Below, piece after piece: positions 36,900 to 46,039 of a stretch of DNA of 64,000 nucleotides. The stretch lies in the NCBI GenBank assembly GCA_009694375.1, contig SHVB01000007.1, positions 55,655 to 119,654 on the forward strand, given 5' to 3'. The notes below the pieces were generated by a model. That model was not told the origin of the DNA, ran no database searches, and was given only the letters and a program-made list of their open reading frames with translations. Position 1 is the first letter of the stretch; each line of letters begins with the position of its first letter. Both the position numbers and the translations under genes were made by a program. The stretch comes from Acidimicrobiia bacterium. GTDB lineage: Bacteria > Actinomycetota > Acidimicrobiia > Acidimicrobiales > VFJN01.

Positions 36900-37391
36900 A
36901 TGAACCACTACGAAGTGCTCGGGGTGGCCCCATCGGCGCCGGTGGCGGAGGTGCGCTCGGCCTATATCGAACAGGCCCGGCGTCATCACCCCGATCGCGG
37001 CGGCGACCCCGGCGCGATGCGGGTGGTCAATGAGGCCTGGGCGGCGTTGAGTGATCCGGGACGACGGGCGCAGTACGACCGGGTTATCGGGGCAACCGCG
37101 CCGGTGCCGGCGGCCGAACCGGTCCGACACCACATCCTCAGCGAGGAGGAGGATCTGCTGGCCGACTTAGCCGACGACGGTCCCATCGGGGGCACCGTCC
37201 GTTTGCCGCGCTGGATGGCGCTGTTGCCGGTGGCGGTGTTTGTGTCGTCGCTGGTGGTTGGTATGTTCGGCATGCTGTTCATGGCCTCCACCCTCATCAC
37301 CGTGGCGGTGTTCGCCTTCCTGCTGTCCTGTGGGCTGTTTCTGATATCGCCCTTCGTTGCCCTGTACGCCTCCCGGCGCACGACCCGGTAG
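36900..37391 (+). CDS. Membrane-anchored J-domain protein
   Basis: The 163-residue product begins with a J domain (NHYEVLGVAPSA, HHPDRGG with the HPD that stimulates DnaK, and YDRVIG at its end). A linker follows, then two hydrophobic segments (LLPVAVFVSSLVVGMFGMLF and VAVFAFLLSCGLFLISPF). It lacks the Gly/Phe and zinc-finger regions of DnaJ, so it is a specialised co-chaperone that may bring DnaK to the membrane. Client unknown. Confidence 0.87.
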   Translation: MNHYEVLGVAPSAPVAEVRSAYIEQARRHHPDRGGDPGAMRVVNEAWAALSDPGRRAQYDRVIGATAPVPAAEPVRHHILSEEEDLLADLADDGPIGGTVRLPRWMALLPVAVFVSSLVVGMFGMLFMASTLITVAVFAFLLSCGLFLISPFVALYASRRTTR

Positions 37392-37404
37392 GTTCGGTCG
37401 GGCC

Positions 37405-38193
37405 ATGGGCACCTATCTTGATCGCATTCTGGCGGGCCATCGGGCCGCCGCCGCCGCCGACCTGCGGCCCCTCGAAGCGCTTCTGGACGAGGCTCGCCAA
37501 TGCGAGCCGGCCCGTCCGTTCGAGGCGGCCCTGGCCTTCACGGGGGAACGGCAACTGGCGGTGATCGCCGAGGTAAAGCGACGTTCGCCATCGAGGGGTG
37601 ATCTGGCCGTAGATCTAGATGCGGCCGAAGTTGCCCTGGCCTACGACCGCGGTGGTGCCACTTGTTTGTCGGTACTCACCGACACGGAGTGGTTCGGGGG
37701 GTCGGTGGCCGATCTGCAAGCGGCGAGAGCGGCGGTTGATCTCCCGGTGCTTCGGAAGGATTTCACCGTGGCGGCCCGGGACGTGGCCGACGCCCGACTG
37801 ATGGGCGCCGATGCCCTGTTGCTGATCGTGGCGGCCCTCGACGACGCCGAGTTGGCTGATCTGCATGGGCTAGGCCAAGAACTGGGTCTGGATGTGCTGG
37901 TAGAGGTGCACGACGAGGCGGAACTGGAACGCGCCCTGGCGGTGGGTGCCACCATGATCGGGGTGAATCAACGAGATCTGGTGACCTTCGCCGTGGATAC
38001 CGAACGCGCCGTCCGCGTGGCTCGCCTGATGCCGGAAGGCATCGTCCGGGTGGCCGAGTCGGGGATCGCCGGTACCGCCGATGCGGTGGTGCTGGCGGCG
38101 GCGGGTTTTCACGCCGTGCTGGTGGGCGAGTCGGTGGTGACCAGTGGCGACCGCGCCGGTTCAGTCACCCGCCTGCGGGTTCGCCGTCGCTAA
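37405..38193 (+). CDS. trpC: Indole-3-glycerol phosphate synthase
   Basis: The 262-residue (beta/alpha)8 enzyme keeps the catalytic set: Glu and Lys in AEVKRRSPSRG, Lys in LRKDFTV, Glu in LVEVHDEAEL, Asn in IGVNQRDL and Ser in VAESGIAG. It closes the indole ring. ATG 37405 is 13 nt after the J-protein stop; the frame upstream belongs to antisense-like sequence. Confidence 0.96.
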   Translation: MGTYLDRILAGHRAAAAADLRPLEALLDEARQCEPARPFEAALAFTGERQLAVIAEVKRRSPSRGDLAVDLDAAEVALAYDRGGATCLSVLTDTEWFGGSVADLQAARAAVDLPVLRKDFTVAARDVADARLMGADALLLIVAALDDAELADLHGLGQELGLDVLVEVHDEAELERALAVGATMIGVNQRDLVTFAVDTERAVRVARLMPEGIVRVAESGIAGTADAVVLAAAGFHAVLVGESVVTSGDRAGSVTRLRVRRR

Positions 38194-38196
38194 CCT
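38191..38196 (+). promoter_or_regulatory. Predicted -10 element of trpF
   Basis: TAACCT, overlapping the trpC stop, is 6 nt before GTG 38203, an internal promoter within the trp block. Confidence 0.45.
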
Positions 38197-38202
38197 GGGG
38201 GC

Positions 38203-38865
38203 GTGTTCGTCAAGATTTGTGGGATCACCAGTGAGGAAGATGCGCTCCTGGCCGTCGCCATGGGAGCCGACGCGGTGGGCTTCAATTTCGTTCCGTCCTC
38301 GTCACGCTTTCTGGCCGTGGGCCGGGCTGCCGATATCGCCAAGCGGCTTCCGGCCGAGATCCTCACGGTGGGCGTCTTTCGCAACGAGACCCGTGAGCGC
38401 GTGGTGGAACTCACGAACCAGGCGGGCTTGCGGGCTGCCCAACTGCACGGTTACGAGAGTGTGGAGGACACCCGGTGGGTGCGTCAACGCCTGTCGCTGG
38501 TGATCAAGGCGTTCTCCGGTGGGGATCCCGCCTTAGGCCGGTCGGTGGCCTACGGAGCCGACGTCGTCATGCTGGACTCCGCCAGTCCGGGTTCCGGGCA
38601 GGTATTCGATTGGTCCTTGGCCGAGGGTGCCCCCTCGGGTGTCCGGTTGCTCCTCGCCGGGGGACTCACACCAGACAACGTGGCGACCGCTATCGGGCGA
38701 GTGCGCCCGTGGGGAGTGGACGTTGCGTCGGGGGTGGAGTCCGCTCCCGGTGTGAAGGACCCGTCGTTGATGCGTCGCTTTATTAGTGCTGCCACCGGCG
38801 CCGAACCCGCCGCCTACCAAAGCGAAGCTCCCGAACGACCCTTCGACTGGATGCTCGACGACTAA
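38203..38865 (+). CDS. trpF: Phosphoribosylanthranilate isomerase
   Basis: The 220-residue (beta/alpha)8 enzyme starts with FVKICGIT carrying the catalytic Cys and has the catalytic Asp in [12 protein letters not shown], then [11 protein letters not shown] and [12 protein letters not shown] stand-alone TrpF is notable in an actinobacterium, since many rely on bifunctional PriA. The C-terminal ~30 residues after the barrel (from about 192) are an extra tail. Confidence 0.95.
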   Translation: MFVKICGITSEEDALLAVAMGADAVGFNFVPSSSRFLAVGRAADIAKRLPAEILTVGVFRNETRERVVELTNQAGLRAAQLHGYESVEDTRWVRQRLSLVIKAFSGGDPALGRSVAYGADVVMLDSASPGSGQVFDWSLAEGAPSGVRLLLAGGLTPDNVATAIGRVRPWGVDVASGVESAPGVKDPSLMRRFISAATGAEPAAYQSEAPERPFDWMLDD

Positions 38866-38959
38866 GGAGGGGTCGGCGGAATGGGCGGCCCTCCCCGGAT
38901 CGGCGCTCCGGGCGGGGTGCGGGGAGGCAATGAACTGGCGCGTAGCGATGCTCTCGGTC

Positions 38960-38965
38960 GATCCT
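38960..38965 (+). promoter_or_regulatory. Possible -10 element of trpB
   Basis: GATCCT is 6 nt before GTG 38972. The first base departs from the TANNNT pattern, so this is weaker than the others, but the spacing supports that start. Confidence 0.3.
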
Positions 38966-38971
38966 GGGAGG

Positions 38972-40159
38972 GTGAGCGACATTGCACCTGTCATGGGAGA
39001 TCCCGGGACCACCGGTCGGTTTGGCGACTTTGGGGGCCGATACATTCCTGAGACGTTGATTCCGGCCTGTGCGGAACTGGATAGAGCGTTCCGGTCGGCC
39101 TGGGTGGATCCCCTGTTCCGGGCTGAACTCGATGGCTTGCTCACCAACTATGCCGGGCGCCCGTCCCTGCTCTACGAAGCGAAGCGGCTTTCGGCGGCGA
39201 TCGGCTGCACGTTGTTGCTCAAGCGTGAGGATCTCAACCACACCGGCTCGCACAAGATCAACAATGTCCTGGGTCAGGCCTTGCTTGCCCAGCGGATGGG
39301 TAAGCCGCGAGTGATCGCGGAGACCGGCGCCGGCCAGCACGGCGTGGCGAGTGCCACCGCGGCGGCGCTCATGGGTTTGGAGTGCGTCGTCTACATGGGC
39401 GAGGTGGACATGGAGCGCCAGGCGCTCAATGTGTTTCGCATGCGTCTGCTCGGCGCCGAGGTGCGGCCGGCGCTCTCCGGTAGCCGCACGCTGAAGGATG
39501 CCATCAACGAAGCCATGCGTGATTGGGTGGCGAGTGTGGAGACGAGTCACTACTTGCTCGGATCGGTGATGGGCCCGCACCCGTATCCGTGGATGGTGCG
39601 CGAGTTGCATCGGGTGATCGGCGACGAAGCTCGCGAACAGTGCCGAGCGCTTCTCGGGCGTGATCCGGACGTCGTGACCGCCTGTGTAGGGGGCGGCTCG
39701 AATGCCCTCGGACTGTTCTCTGGTTTTGCCGAACTCCCTGCCGTGGAGATGGTGGGGGTAGAGCCCGATGGGGGCGCGGCGGTAGGTCGGGGTGTCCCGG
39801 GGATTGTGCACGGCTCGAAGTCCTACCTACTCCAGGATGAGTACGGGCAGGTGATTGAGGCACAGTCGATCTCGGCCGGTCTGGACTACCCCGGCATCGG
39901 TCCGGAGCACGCCCACCTCGATGCCAGTGGGCGGGCTCGGTACGAGAAGGTCACGGACGCAGAGGTACTCAACGCCTTTGCGGTGTTGTCTCGCACCGAG
40001 GGGATCATCCCTGCCCTCGAGCCTGCTCATGCCCTGGCCTGGGTGCTACGGGCCAAGGAGGAGTTGGCGGGGAAGGTGGTATTGCTCAACCTGTCGGGCC
40101 GGGGCGACAAGGACGTGGCCCAAGTGGCGGAGATTTTGGACCGGGAATCCGATGGCTGA
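38972..40159 (+). CDS. trpB: Tryptophan synthase beta chain
   Basis: The 395-residue PLP enzyme has [15 protein letters not shown], the PLP lysine in [21 protein letters not shown] and the phosphate-binding [10 protein letters not shown]. It condenses indole with serine. Start choice is uncertain: GTG 38972 is preferred from -10 spacing, while ATG 38993 and ATG 38948 are in frame. It overlaps trpA by 8 nt. Confidence 0.95.
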   Translation: MSDIAPVMGDPGTTGRFGDFGGRYIPETLIPACAELDRAFRSAWVDPLFRAELDGLLTNYAGRPSLLYEAKRLSAAIGCTLLLKREDLNHTGSHKINNVLGQALLAQRMGKPRVIAETGAGQHGVASATAAALMGLECVVYMGEVDMERQALNVFRMRLLGAEVRPALSGSRTLKDAINEAMRDWVASVETSHYLLGSVMGPHPYPWMVRELHRVIGDEAREQCRALLGRDPDVVTACVGGGSNALGLFSGFAELPAVEMVGVEPDGGAAVGRGVPGIVHGSKSYLLQDEYGQVIEAQSISAGLDYPGIGPEHAHLDASGRARYEKVTDAEVLNAFAVLSRTEGIIPALEPAHALAWVLRAKEELAGKVVLLNLSGRGDKDVAQVAEILDRESDG

Positions 40160-40940
40160 AGTGGTGTCGTTGGAAGCGCATCTGCGCACCCGGCGTGACG
40201 ACGGCCGAAAACTCCTCGTTCCGTACATCACCGGAGGGCTCGGCCACGACTGGGCGGAGGTGGTGCGGGCTTATGCGGATGCCGGGGCCGACGCGGTGGA
40301 GATCGGCATTCCCTTTTCGGATCCGGTCATGGACGGGCCCACGATTCAACAGGCCAGCGAGGTCGCCCTTGATCAGGGCGCCAACCTGCCCGGGATCTTG
40401 GAGGAGTTGCGGGGGATCGACGCCGGTGTGCCGCTGGTGGTGATGACCTACGTCAACCTGGTGTTCCATATGGGGTACGCCCGCTTCGCCGCCGAGGCGG
40501 TGGCGGCCAATGTGAGTGCGGTGATCCTGCCCGATCTGCCCCTGGAGGAACTGGGGGAGTGGGAGCCCCACGCCGTCGAGGCCGGACTGGCGACGGTACA
40601 ACTGGCGTCGCCGCTCACCGATGACGCGCGGTTGGCTCGGCTCTGCGCTCGATCACAGGGGTTTGTCTACGGCGTGAATCTGCTCGGGGTGACCGGCGCC
40701 CGTCAGGATCTCTCGGAGTCCTCGACCGTGCTCGCCGGGCGCCTCAAGGCCACCACCGATCTTCCCGTCATCATGGGTTTCGGCATCGGCACCGTGTCGC
40801 ATGCCCGGGCGGCCACCGTGCAAGCCGACGGGGTGATCGTGGCGTCGGCGCTCATGCGTCTCCGTCTTGATGGGGCAGGCCCGGAAGATCTGGGGGCGGC
40901 GGTCGCCGAACTGCGCGCCGGCCTCGACGAGCCCCGCTGA
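40152..40940 (+). CDS. trpA: Tryptophan synthase alpha chain
   Basis: The 262-residue (beta/alpha)8 subunit has [18 protein letters not shown], which includes the catalytic Glu and Asp, then [12 protein letters not shown] and FGIGTVSHA. It cleaves indole glycerol phosphate and channels indole to TrpB. The ATG lies within the end of trpB, so translation is coupled. The gene converges with a hydrolase gene after 14 nt. Confidence 0.97.
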   Translation: MAEVVSLEAHLRTRRDDGRKLLVPYITGGLGHDWAEVVRAYADAGADAVEIGIPFSDPVMDGPTIQQASEVALDQGANLPGILEELRGIDAGVPLVVMTYVNLVFHMGYARFAAEAVAANVSAVILPDLPLEELGEWEPHAVEAGLATVQLASPLTDDARLARLCARSQGFVYGVNLLGVTGARQDLSESSTVLAGRLKATTDLPVIMGFGIGTVSHARAATVQADGVIVASALMRLRLDGAGPEDLGAAVAELRAGLDEPR

Positions 40941-40954
40941 GCGACCCGGGGCCC

Positions 40955-41608
40955 TCAGGGGCGGGGGAGATGGGTGGCGAGGAACGCCAGGGTGCGGTCC
41001 CAGGCGAGGGTGGCGGCGGCAAGGTTGTACTCAGGGCGGTCGGACTCGGCGAACCAGTGATCGACACCGGGGTAACGATGGAACTCCACCGAAAGGCCGT
41101 CGAGGTGAAGTTCGGCTTCGAGGAGAGCGAGTTCGTCGTCGTCGACGTACGGATCGCTCGTGAGGTAGTGGCCGAGGAAGGCGCTGGTGGCCTCGCCCAT
41201 GTCGATGTCCTGCCCTCCGTAGTACACCGCGGTTGCCGCCACCGGAGCCGGTACCCGGGCGGCGAGCCACAGGGCCATCGATGCCCCCATCGAGTAGCCC
41301 AACAGCCCGACGCTCGCGCCGGTGGTAGCGGGCAGGTCGAGCAAGGTCTGGAGACTGGAGCGGGTGCGGTGAGCGAGTTCATTGGCGTCCACCGATGCCA
41401 GGTGGGCTTCGGCCTCGCTGATCGTCTCAGCTACCACGCCGTCAAACAGATCGGGGGCCAGGGCCACGAAACCGGCTTCGGCGAGTTGGTCACACACCGC
41501 CCGTACTGCCGGGGTCAGGCCCCACCAGGCGTGGAGAACCAGGACACCTGGTCCCTGATCATCATCGGGTAGCGCGAGGTAGCCGGTACCGGCTCGCCGG
41601 GGATCCAT
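40955..41608 (-). CDS. Dienelactone hydrolase family protein
   Basis: The 217-residue alpha/beta hydrolase has VLVLHAWWGLTP, LLGYSMGASMAL and GVDHWFAE, matching the DLH family layout. The nucleophile is Ser in GYSMG rather than the Cys of classical dienelactone hydrolase, so the substrate is probably a different ester. ATG 41608 has TACCGT 6 nt upstream. It is divergent from the HIT-like gene. Confidence 0.9.
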   Translation of the reverse strand: MDPRRAGTGYLALPDDDQGPGVLVLHAWWGLTPAVRAVCDQLAEAGFVALAPDLFDGVVAETISEAEAHLASVDANELAHRTRSSLQTLLDLPATTGASVGLLGYSMGASMALWLAARVPAPVAATAVYYGGQDIDMGEATSAFLGHYLTSDPYVDDDELALLEAELHLDGLSVEFHRYPGVDHWFAESDRPEYNLAAATLAWDRTLAFLATHLPRP

Positions 41609-41614
41609 GCGGGC

Positions 41615-41620
41615 ACGGTA
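41615..41620 (-). promoter_or_regulatory. Predicted -10 element of the dienelactone hydrolase gene
   Basis: TACCGT on the minus strand is 6 nt before ATG 41608. Confidence 0.5.
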
Positions 41621-41631
41621 GCGGCGGCCGA

Positions 41632-41637
41632 TAGATT
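41632..41637 (+). promoter_or_regulatory. Predicted -10 element of the HIT-like/glbO pair
   Basis: TAGATT is 6 nt before ATG 41644. Confidence 0.5.
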
Positions 41638-41643
41638 GACCCC

Positions 41644-41961
41644 ATGCCCGCAGGAGAGAAAGCCGAGGAGTGTGATCTCTGTGAGGCCGCCAAGATCACC
41701 CGCTGGTTCCACGAAGACGACGTTTGCTGGATCGCCGAGTGTGAGATCTGCGACACTCCGATGGTGGTCTGGCGCTGGCACGGAATCGACCCCTCGGTGG
41801 ATGATTTGGCCCACATGCACGCCGAGTTGGCCCGGGTGAGTGCGTCGGTGTTCGACGACCACTACGTAGACGACAACATGCGTAACATCCCCGACCATTA
41901 CCACGCCCACGCCCGGCCGAGCGGGGGATTCTTCGGTCACGGTCACCGCCGGGACAAGTAA
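41644..41961 (+). CDS. Small Cys/His-rich protein with a HIT-like motif
   Basis: The 105-residue protein has two CxxC pairs (ECDLCEAAK and CEICDTP, the second preceded by ECE) and a C-terminal HYHAHAR, which fits the H-x-H-x-H-x-x histidine triad, preceded by MRNIPD. The arrangement resembles zinc-binding HIT nucleotide hydrolases in miniature, but it is shorter than usual and the activity is unproven. Its TAA stop shares a base with the ATG of the truncated haemoglobin, so the two are co-translated. Confidence 0.85.
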   Translation: MPAGEKAEECDLCEAAKITRWFHEDDVCWIAECEICDTPMVVWRWHGIDPSVDDLAHMHAELARVSASVFDDHYVDDNMRNIPDHYHAHARPSGGFFGHGHRRDK

Positions 41962-42353
41962 TGGCCGCCTCCGAGGTGACGATGTTCGAGGCGGTGGGAG
42001 GAGAGGGATTCTTTGTGGATCTGGTGGATCGTTTCTACCAACGGGTGACCTCCGACCTCCTGCTGCGACCGCTCTACCCCGATGATCTCACTGAGCCGAA
42101 GCGCCACCTGGTCCTGTTCCTGCAGCAGTACTGGGGCGGACCGGGTACCTACAGCGAGGAGCGTGGGCACCCGCGTCTGCGGGGCCGCCACATGCCCTTC
42201 GTCATCGGCGAGGCCGAGAGAGATGCCTGGCTCATCGCCATGACGGCAGCCCTTGACGCGGTGGTTACCGCACGCGGGATCGCTCCCGAACGAGAGGCGG
42301 AGATGGTGGAGTATTTCGTGAATGCTGCCGATTTTCTCGTCAACGCTCGCTAA
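41961..42353 (+). CDS. glbO: Truncated haemoglobin, group II (GlbO-like)
   Basis: The 130-residue globin has FYQRVTSDLLLRPLYP, FLQQYWGGPGTYSEERGHPRLRGRH in two adjoining segments, where the RGRHMPF histidine is the proximal haem ligand, and the Trp at G8 in DAWLIAM. These are group II markers. Related proteins bind O2 or detoxify reactive species. It is coupled to the HIT-like gene and its 3' end overlaps the convergent TauE gene by 14 nt. Confidence 0.93.
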   Translation: MAASEVTMFEAVGGEGFFVDLVDRFYQRVTSDLLLRPLYPDDLTEPKRHLVLFLQQYWGGPGTYSEERGHPRLRGRHMPFVIGEAERDAWLIAMTAALDAVVTARGIAPEREAEMVEYFVNAADFLVNAR

Positions 42354-43257
42354 CGATTTCTGCGTTGAGGGGGACCACCTCCGCCTCCGCTTGGGCTCGC
42401 GCCGACCGCAAAGCTCGCAGTGTGATGGCGGTGGTCAGCAGGCCCAGGCCCAGGCCGGTTCCGGCCGCGATGGCCGTGGGGGCGCCAAGCAACTTGAGGG
42501 CAGAGGCCACCAGGACGGCTACCAGGACGGGGCGAAGGGCATGACTGGGGGCACGACTTGAGAGGCGGGCTCCCGCGTACACGCCCGGCACACAGCCGAG
42601 GAGAAGTGAGGTTGTGAGGGCCAGTTGGAAGTCGCCGAAGAGGAGATGGCCAATGGCGGCGGAGGCCACGAGGGGTACGGCTTGTACCAGGTCGGTGCCC
42701 ACGAGGGTTGAGGTTTGGAGTCGGGGGTAGAGCAGCAGCAGCAGCACGATGATCAACGAACCCGAACCCACCGAGGTGAGCCCCACCACGAGACCACCGA
42801 GCACTCCTACCGCGATGGTGGGCATGGCTCGCACCAGTACCTGATCGACGGGCACAGATTGCTCCGGTCGTTTGGCCTGGATCAAGGTCTTGATCGTCAT
42901 AGCGGTGGCGGCCACCAGCAGGGTGGCGCCGAGCAGCGTGCGCAGGCGGGATTCGAGTTCGGCTCCATCGCCGAGGAGTTGCAGCAGGAGCACTCCGATA
43001 AAGGCGCTGGGAATGGATCCGATGACGAGGTATTTCACGATGCCGGTGTGCACGGTGCCTCGCCGCAGGTGCACTGAACCGCCGATCGGTTTCATGACCA
43101 CCGACGCCACAATGTCGCTCGATACGGCGGCGAGCGGGTTGATGTTGAAGAAGAGGATCAGCACGGGCGTCATGAGCGCACCGCCCCCCATCCCGGTGAG
43201 TCCCACGGTAAAGCCCACGAGAAGCCCGGCGAGGGAGACGGCCGGGTCGATGGACAT
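42340..43257 (-). CDS. Sulfite exporter TauE/SafE family permease
   Basis: The 305-residue protein has about eight transmembrane helices in two similar halves, each opening with a glycine-rich segment (VGFTVGLTGMGGGALMTPVL and VVGLTSVGSGSLIIVLLL). This is the TauE/SafE architecture, linked to export or uptake of sulfur-containing anions. The substrate here is unknown. ATG 43257 has TAATGT 6 nt upstream. Confidence 0.92.
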   Translation of the reverse strand: MSIDPAVSLAGLLVGFTVGLTGMGGGALMTPVLILFFNINPLAAVSSDIVASVVMKPIGGSVHLRRGTVHTGIVKYLVIGSIPSAFIGVLLLQLLGDGAELESRLRTLLGATLLVAATAMTIKTLIQAKRPEQSVPVDQVLVRAMPTIAVGVLGGLVVGLTSVGSGSLIIVLLLLLYPRLQTSTLVGTDLVQAVPLVASAAIGHLLFGDFQLALTTSLLLGCVPGVYAGARLSSRAPSHALRPVLVAVLVASALKLLGAPTAIAAGTGLGLGLLTTAITLRALRSARAQAEAEVVPLNAEIVSER

Positions 43258-43263
43258 AGACGA

Positions 43264-43269
43264 ACATTA
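43264..43269 (-). promoter_or_regulatory. Predicted -10 element of the TauE gene
   Basis: TAATGT on the minus strand is 6 nt before ATG 43257. Confidence 0.5.
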
Positions 43270-43359
43270 CCCACAGAAATGGTCGGAAAGGAAGGGAATG
43301 TGGCGGGGGCGGGGCGAGTCCTCTCGGTTGGTTCGGATCCCAGCGGTCTTCTCGGGCGC

Positions 43360-43365
43360 TACGGT
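43360..43365 (+). promoter_or_regulatory. Predicted -10 element of bcp
   Basis: TACGGT is 6 nt before ATG 43372 and fixes the start within a longer open frame. Confidence 0.5.
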
Positions 43366-43371
43366 CGTCGT

Positions 43372-43824
43372 ATGGCGCTCAACCCTGGTGACAAAGCCCC
43401 GGCCATCAAGCTCACTGATCAGTCGGGCCACACGGTGCAATTGAAGGACTACAAGGGCCAGAAGGTGTTCGTCTTCTTCTACCCGAAGGCCGACACGCCG
43501 GGATGCACCACCCAGGCGTGCGGGATGCGTGACGTGCTCGACGACATCGGCGAGATCGTCGTGCTCGGGGTCAGTCCGGATCCGCCAGCCAAGCAGGCCA
43601 AGTTCGATCAGAAGTACGGGCTCGGCTTCCCGCTGTTATCCGATGAGGACCACGCCCTCGCCGAGGCCTACGGGGTGTGGGGCGAGAAGTCGATGTACGG
43701 CAAGAAATACATGGGCATTGTCCGCTCGGCCTTCCTGATCGATGAGACCGGCAAGATCGCTGAGGCATGGCCGAAGGTCAGCCCCAAGGACACGCCGGCC
43801 AACCTCCTCAAAACCATTGCCTGA
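43372..43824 (+). CDS. bcp: Thiol peroxidase, BCP/PrxQ type
   Basis: The 150-residue peroxiredoxin has FFYPKADTPGCTTQACGMRD, where the first Cys is peroxidatic and the second, five residues on, is resolving. It reduces hydroperoxides with a thioredoxin-like donor. The gene overlaps the following FabZ-like gene by 8 nt. Confidence 0.95.
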   Translation: MALNPGDKAPAIKLTDQSGHTVQLKDYKGQKVFVFFYPKADTPGCTTQACGMRDVLDDIGEIVVLGVSPDPPAKQAKFDQKYGLGFPLLSDEDHALAEAYGVWGEKSMYGKKYMGIVRSAFLIDETGKIAEAWPKVSPKDTPANLLKTIA

Positions 43825-44245
43825 GTTACCTTCGCCAGCGGAGGTGCTGCCCCATGCGGCCCCGTTTCTTTTTGTCGACGAACTGCTGGCGGTAGCGCCG
43901 GGCATCTCAGCCACCGGGCGGTGGCACCTCCGCGGCGAGGAGGCATTCTTCGCCGGCCACTTCCCGGGGCGACCCACCTTGCCGGGCGTGCTCATGGTGG
44001 AGGCACTGGCTCAGGTGGGGGCAATCGCCGTGCTGCTGGAGCCGCGTTACGCCGGCAAGCTCCCGTTGTTCGGGGGCATCGATGGTGTGCGTTTTCGGCG
44101 TCAGGTCCAACCGGGCGAAACACTCGACCTCCACGTCGAGATGGGTCGGCTCTCCGCCCGGGCCGGCAAGGGCCACGGGAGGGCCTCGGTGGATGGCGAG
44201 ACGGCCTGTGAGGTCGATCTGCTCTTTGTGATCGTCGACGGGTGA
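43817..44245 (+). CDS. fabZ: FabZ-like 3-hydroxyacyl-ACP dehydratase
   Basis: The 142-residue hotdog protein carries EEAFFAGHFPGRPTLPG with the catalytic His and MVEALAQVGAIA with the catalytic Glu, as in FabZ. It would dehydrate hydroxyacyl-ACP in fatty-acid synthesis, and the fab operon lies just downstream on the other strand. The start is uncertain: TTG 43817, overlapping bcp, is used, with GTG 43844 as an alternative. Confidence 0.87.
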   Translation: MPELPSPAEVLPHAAPFLFVDELLAVAPGISATGRWHLRGEEAFFAGHFPGRPTLPGVLMVEALAQVGAIAVLLEPRYAGKLPLFGGIDGVRFRRQVQPGETLDLHVEMGRLSARAGKGHGRASVDGETACEVDLLFVIVDG

Positions 44246-44258
44246 TGACCGGGCGGCG

Positions 44259-44777
44259 ATGACTGGCGCGAGGGTGCCGGTCATTCACTCCGCCACCGAC
44301 ACCCCCATCGGCCCGCTGCTGGTGGCGGCCACGCCCGTGGGCCTCGTGCGGGTGGCCTTCGCCGGAGAGAGTTGGGACGAGGTACTGGCCGACCTCGCGC
44401 GGCGTTTCGGTACCTGCCCCGTCGCCACCGTCGGCGCGCTCGACCAGATCCGATGTCAGTTCGACGAATACTTCGCCGGCCAGCGCCGACGCTTCAGTCT
44501 GCCGATCCACTGGTGGGCGTCGCCGGGATTTCGGCGCACGGCGCGCGAGACGCTCTACGCGAAGGTCGATTTCGGCCACACGGTGAGCTATCTCGAGCTC
44601 GCCACCATGGCGGGGCGCCCCAAAGCCAGTCGGGCGGTCGGCAGCGCGATGGCCACGAATCCAATCCCGATCGTCGTGCCGTGCCATCGCGTCGTTCGCT
44701 CCAGTGGGCACCTCGGCGGGTATCGCGGCGGTCTGTCCGTCAAGGCCCAACTCCTCGAACTCGAAGCCGGTGCCTGA
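44259..44777 (+). CDS. ogt: Methylated-DNA-protein-cysteine methyltransferase
   Basis: The 172-residue protein contains the acceptor-cysteine motif IVVPCHRVV and the recognition helix GRPKASRAVGSAM preceding it, with GGYRGGLSVKAQLLELE after it. It removes alkyl groups from O6-guanine in a suicide reaction. There is no fused Ada regulator domain. ATG 44259 is 13 nt after the fabZ stop, so the three stress/lipid genes bcp, fabZ and ogt may form a unit. Confidence 0.94.
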   Translation: MTGARVPVIHSATDTPIGPLLVAATPVGLVRVAFAGESWDEVLADLARRFGTCPVATVGALDQIRCQFDEYFAGQRRRFSLPIHWWASPGFRRTARETLYAKVDFGHTVSYLELATMAGRPKASRAVGSAMATNPIPIVVPCHRVVRSSGHLGGYRGGLSVKAQLLELEAGA

Positions 44778-44864
44778 CACGCTAATCGCCGGGGCGGGCG
44801 AGGTTGGGGGCACTAGCGGTAGGTGGGCGGGGGTGGATGCCCAAGCATCACCGCTGGCGAGGGG

Positions 44865-46037
44865 TTACGCGGGGGCGAGGATGAGGGTGCCGTTGTGGCC
44901 GCCGAAGCCGAAGCTGTTCGACAGCGTGGGGCCGGGGGTCCAGGGCCGGGCATCGCCGAGCACGAGATCGATGGCAGGGAGGTCGGGGTCCACTTCGGTG
45001 GTAACCGCAGTAGGTGGGATGAGGCCCCGTCGCATTGATTCCACCACTGCCACCGCCTCAATGGCCCCAGCGGCGCCCAGGGCATGGCCGGTCACGCCCT
45101 TGATGGATGTCACCGGCGGTCCCGTCGAGCCGAAGAGCCTGGCCATGGCCTCGGCTTCGGCACCATCGTTCAGCGGGGTCGAAGTGCCGTGGGCGTTTAC
45201 ATGGGCGATGTCGGCGGGGGTGAGGCCGGTAGTGGCGAGCGCGATCTCCATGCACGAGAACGCCCCGCGTCCACCCGGGGCGGGGGCGGTGATGTGGTGG
45301 GCGTCGGCGGTAGAAGCCCCGCCGAGTACCTCCCCGAGGATGGTGGCGCCTCGTGCCTCGGCTCTCTCCCAGGCCTCCAAGATGAGTACCGCCGCACCCT
45401 CGGCGATCACGAAGCCATCCCGGGTGGCGGAGAACGGCTCGGAGACCTGACGCGACGACATGGCGGTCATGTTGGTAAATCCGGCGATGCCGACCGGGGT
45501 CATGGCGGCCTCCGAGGCACCGGCGGCCACCACATCACACCGCCCGGTGGCGATCCACCCGGCCGCGTCAATCAGGGCATGGGTGCCCGCTGCACAAGCG
45601 GTACTCACGGTCTGGCACGGCCCCTGCCAACCCCACCGCATCGACACCGTGGCGCTGGGGGCGTTGGGCATCATCATCGGCACCAGGAACGGAGATACCC
45701 GGCGGGCGCCCTTTTCGGCGTACAGGAGAATCTGTTCCTCCAGGGTGCCGATGCCACCAATGCCGGTACCGATGAGCACACCGCGCCGCAGTGGATCGCC
45801 GTCGATGACGCCAGCCTGAGCGAGGGCCTGCGTAGCGGCCGCCAGGGCCAGTTGGGTGACGCGGTCTGTTCGGCGCGCTTCCTTCGGGTTGTCGAAGATC
45901 GCCGAGGCATCGAAGTCGTGCACGCGGCGTTCCCCTGAGGGGGGTGAAGCGTTGAGGCCCTGCCAAAACGCATCCACCCCGGTGCCGCACGAGGACACAA
46001 CCCCGGTACCGGTAATGGCAACCCGTCGCCGTTCCAT
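44865..46037 (-). CDS. fabF: Beta-ketoacyl-ACP synthase II
   Basis: The 390-residue condensing enzyme has the Cys in TVSTACAAG, the two histidines in VNAHGTSTPLND and GVTGHALGAAG, and SNSFGFGGHN at the end. It elongates acyl-ACP. It begins 2 nt after acpP and closes the fab operon. The 87 nt before convergent ogt contain nothing recognisable. Confidence 0.95.
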   Translation of the reverse strand: MERRRVAITGTGVVSSCGTGVDAFWQGLNASPPSGERRVHDFDASAIFDNPKEARRTDRVTQLALAAATQALAQAGVIDGDPLRRGVLIGTGIGGIGTLEEQILLYAEKGARRVSPFLVPMMMPNAPSATVSMRWGWQGPCQTVSTACAAGTHALIDAAGWIATGRCDVVAAGASEAAMTPVGIAGFTNMTAMSSRQVSEPFSATRDGFVIAEGAAVLILEAWERAEARGATILGEVLGGASTADAHHITAPAPGGRGAFSCMEIALATTGLTPADIAHVNAHGTSTPLNDGAEAEAMARLFGSTGPPVTSIKGVTGHALGAAGAIEAVAVVESMRRGLIPPTAVTTEVDPDLPAIDLVLGDARPWTPGPTLSNSFGFGGHNGTLILAPA

Positions 46038-46039
46038 TG

